Part shown: piece by piece, positions 62,009 through 64,000 of the stretch
How positions within the stretch are numbered: position 1 is the first letter of the stretch
Layout of the letters: every line of letters begins with the position of its first letter
Assembly: GCF_014201825.1 (NCBI RefSeq)
Contig: NZ_JACHFJ010000001.1
Span: 248,001 to 312,000, forward strand
From: Acidocella aromatica
GTDB taxonomy: Bacteria > Pseudomonadota > Alphaproteobacteria > Acetobacterales > Acetobacteraceae
Direction of reading: 5' to 3'
Length of the DNA stretch: 64,000 nt
Position numbers and translations under genes: made by a program
Notes under the pieces: model-generated
Seen by the model: only the letters and a program-made list of their open reading frames with translations
Databases searched by the model: none
What the model was told of the DNA's origin: nothing

Positions 62009-64000
62009 GCGATTATCTCGCCGGGCTGAACCCGGCCCAGCGCGATGCCGTGGAAACCACCGAGGGGCCGGTGCTGGTGCTGGCCGGCGCCGGTACGGGC
62101 AAGACTCGCGTACTTACCACCCGCTTCGCGCATCTGCTGCTGACCAAACGGGCCTTCCCCAACCAGATTCTAACCGTCACCTTCACCAACAAGGCGGCGC
62201 GGGAGATGCGCGAGCGTCTGCACCGCCTGCTCGGCCAGCCGGTGGAGGGCCTGTGGCTCGGCACCTTCCACGCTTTGTGCGCACGCATGCTGCGCCGCTT
62301 CGCCGAGCGCGTGGGGCTGACCTCCGATTTCTCCATCCTGGACACCGACGACCAGTTCCGCCTGCTCAAGCAGATTATGGAAGCCGCGCATATCGACACC
62401 AAGCGCTGGCCCGCCAACGCGTTGATGACGCAAATTCAACGTTGGAAAGACAAGGGTTACCTGCCCGGCCAGATCCCCGCGAACGAGTCGAGTGACTTCG
62501 CCAACGGCAAGGCCGAGGCCTTGTACAAGGCGTATCAGGACCGGCTGAAATCGCTCAACGCCGTGGATTTCGGCGATCTGCTGCTGCTCATGGTGAACCT
62601 GCTCAAAACCGATGCCGAGGTATTAAGCACCTATCAGCGCATGTTCCGCTACATCTTGGTGGACGAATACCAGGACACCAATTTGGTGCAGTATTACTGG
62701 CTGCGGCTGCTGGCCCAAGGGCACAAGAATATCTGCTGCGTGGGCGATGACGACCAAAGCATCTATTCCTGGCGCGGCGCCGAGATCGAGAACATCCTGA
62801 AATTCGAACGCGATTTCCCCGGCGCGAAAGTCATCCGGTTGGAGGCGAATTACCGTTCCACCGCGCCGATTCTGGCCGCCGCCTCGCACCTCATCGCCCA
62901 TAACGAGGGCCGGTTGGGCAAGACGCTCCATCCCGGCCGGGTTGATGCCGATGGCGAGCCTGTGGAAGTGGTCGCTGTGTGGGACTCGGAGGAAGAGGCC
63001 CGCATGATCGCCTCGCGCGCCGAGTCGCTCTGGCGCGCCAAGCACAAGCTATCGGAAGTGGCGATTCTGGTGCGCGCCGGGTTCCAGACCCGCGCCTTCG
63101 AAGAACGGCTGATGGTGCTGGGCATCCCCTATCGCATCGTCGGCGGATTGCGCTTCTACGAGCGGCAGGAAATCCGCGACGCGCTGGCGTATCTGCGCCT
63201 GCTCGCTTTGCCCGCCTACGATCTCGCCTTCGAGCGCATCGTCAACCTGCCCAAGCGCGGCGTTGGCGAGGGCGCGATGCGCACCGTCCACGAGGCCGCG
63301 CGGGCGATGAACATCCCGCTCTACGCCGCCACGCAGAAGCTGGTGGCCGAAGGCGGGTTCAAGGGCAAACTGCGCGAGACTCTGCGCGGACTGCTAGAGA
63401 GCTTCGCGCGCTGGCGCGAGGAGCTGGCCCTGCGCGGCCCGGTGGTGGCGCTGGAGACGCTGCTCGACGAATCGGGCTATCTCGCCATGTGGAAGGCCGA
63501 CAAATCCCCCGAAGCGCCGGGACGGCTTGAGAACCTGAAGGAACTCGTGCGCGCGCTCGCGGATTTCGAGACCCTGCCGCAATTCCTCGAGCACGTCTCG
63601 CTGGTGACGGAAAACGAGGATCAGGCCGGAGACGACAAGCTCTCAATGATGACGCTGCACGGCGCCAAGGGGCTGGAGTTCGACACGGTATTCCTCCCTG
63701 GCTGGGAGGAAGGGCTGTTCCCCAACCAGCGCGCGCTGGATGAAGGCGGCAATAAGAGCCTCGAAGAGGAGCGCCGGCTCGCTTATGTGGGCATCACCCG
63801 CGCCAAGCACCGCGCCATCATCAGCCACGCCGCCCGGCGCAAGAGCTATGCTGGCTGGCAGGACGCCATCCCCAGCCGCTTCCTCGACGAGCTGCCCGAG
63901 AACATGCTTCGCCATTCCGGCTCGGCGCAGACGCAACCTTACCGCCAGCCGCATATGTCGGCGGGCTTTCCCGTGCTGGCCAAGCGCCCCGCGCGAGCCA
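62005..64000 (+). CDS. uvrD: UvrD/PcrA-type DNA helicase (3' end outside the window)
   Basis: 665 codons are visible without a stop. It is a superfamily-1A helicase: Walker A LAGAGTGKT (residues 26-34), TFTNKAAREMRERL, DEYQDTNLVQYYWL, VGDDDQSIYSWRGA, LEANYRSTAPIL, MTLHGAKGLEFDTVFLPGWE and the VGITRAKHRA motif VI. It unwinds DNA in mismatch and excision repair. It starts at an ATG overlapping the metF stop. The sequence ends in a proline/arginine-rich C-terminal region typical of UvrD, so probably only about 60-100 residues are missing. Confidence 0.94.
   Translation, partial: MSDYLAGLNPAQRDAVETTEGPVLVLAGAGTGKTRVLTTRFAHLLLTKRAFPNQILTVTFTNKAAREMRERLHRLLGQPVEGLWLGTFHALCARMLRRFAERVGLTSDFSILDTDDQFRLLKQIMEAAHIDTKRWPANALMTQIQRWKDKGYLPGQIPANESSDFANGKAEALYKAYQDRLKSLNAVDFGDLLLLMVNLLKTDAEVLSTYQRMFRYILVDEYQDTNLVQYYWLRLLAQGHKNICCVGDDDQSIYSWRGAEIENILKFERDFPGAKVIRLEANYRSTAPILAAASHLIAHNEGRLGKTLHPGRVDADGEPVEVVAVWDSEEEARMIASRAESLWRAKHKLSEVAILVRAGFQTRAFEERLMVLGIPYRIVGGLRFYERQEIRDALAYLRLLALPAYDLAFERIVNLPKRGVGEGAMRTVHEAARAMNIPLYAATQKLVAEGGFKGKLRETLRGLLESFARWREELALRGPVVALETLLDESGYLAMWKADKSPEAPGRLENLKELVRALADFETLPQFLEHVSLVTENEDQAGDDKLSMMTLHGAKGLEFDTVFLPGWEEGLFPNQRALDEGGNKSLEEERRLAYVGITRAKHRAIISHAARRKSYAGWQDAIPSRFLDELPENMLRHSGSAQTQPYRQPHMSAGFPVLAKRPARA

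Overview
This 64 kb stretch is a GC-rich, densely packed bacterial chromosome segment, best explained as a free-living alphaproteobacterium of the Acetobacteraceae type (Acidocella/Acidiphilium-like). The pointers are the gene content (UPF0262, DUF2125, BamF-like DUF3035, EipB-like DUF1849, a short type-2 ArgC, a lysine/alanine-rich histone-like protein), the many 4-base stop/start overlaps, and a hairpin repeat of the T-run/A-run type that I associate with this family. The genus is an inference. Almost everything is core housekeeping. I see no prophage, insertion sequence, CRISPR array, plasmid function or rRNA operon.

Layout. 1-3.2 kb: lipoprotein (partial), mtnA, UPF0262 and DUF983 on the minus strand, then a 350-base regulatory gap and the histone-like gene. 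3.2-8.9 kb: nudC, the SRP RNA gene with a good promoter, dnaX-ybaB-recR, a PLP decarboxylase and a small lipoprotein. 8.9-16.2 kb: a FecR-domain surface protein with a 132-base tandem repeat, a nonsense-interrupted FkbM methyltransferase, a solitary fusA, a CinA-like protein and a GNAT-Nudix fusion. 16.2-19.1 kb: proA-nadD-rsfS-rlmH, joined by 4-base overlaps, two of them without a canonical start codon. 19.2-23 kb: an unknown protein, a poly-histidine exported protein, an alcohol dehydrogenase and a TTC38-like TPR protein. 23-28.4 kb: gpmI, EnvC-like, ctpA, rppH and a dienelactone hydrolase. 28.4-33.3 kb: split chromate transporter, pstS-pstC-pstA without pstB, ppa and a CAU-anticodon tRNA. 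33.3-41 kb: ettA, GNAT, small unknowns, metH and marR. 41-47.3 kb: two exported proteins, uvrB, phasin, COQ9/TetR-like, gamma-carbonic anhydrase and argC. 47.3-53.2 kb: secB, tlpA/argH (overlapping divergent starts), LptM-like lipoprotein, lysA, copC-copD and BamF-like. 53.2-57.4 kb: ribF-ileS-lspA. 57.5-64 kb: DUF2125, ParB-like, mlaA-mlaC, metF and the start of a uvrD-type helicase gene.

How the genes work together. There are amino-acid routes (proline: proA; arginine: argC, argH; lysine: lysA; methionine: metH, metF, mtnA), DNA maintenance (dnaX, recR, uvrB, uvrD), ribosome assembly (rsfS, rlmH, ettA, fusA), envelope construction and upkeep (mlaA/C, BamF-like, lspA, EnvC-like/CtpA, LptM-like) and phosphate uptake (pstSCA, ppa).

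Most notable: (1) a sharply bounded low-GC segment of about 390 bases inside the editing domain of ileS, which looks like intragenic recombination; (2) nadD and rsfS apparently starting at CTG and ATA inside stop/start overlaps; (3) a three-copy dispersed hairpin repeat with a conserved ATTAACAT-like tail that in one case supplies the recR start codon; (4) a protein with runs of 15 and 12 histidines; (5) a CxCC fragment resembling part of a COG0523/CobW metallochaperone beside metH. I did not find a clear new defence or biosynthetic system here.
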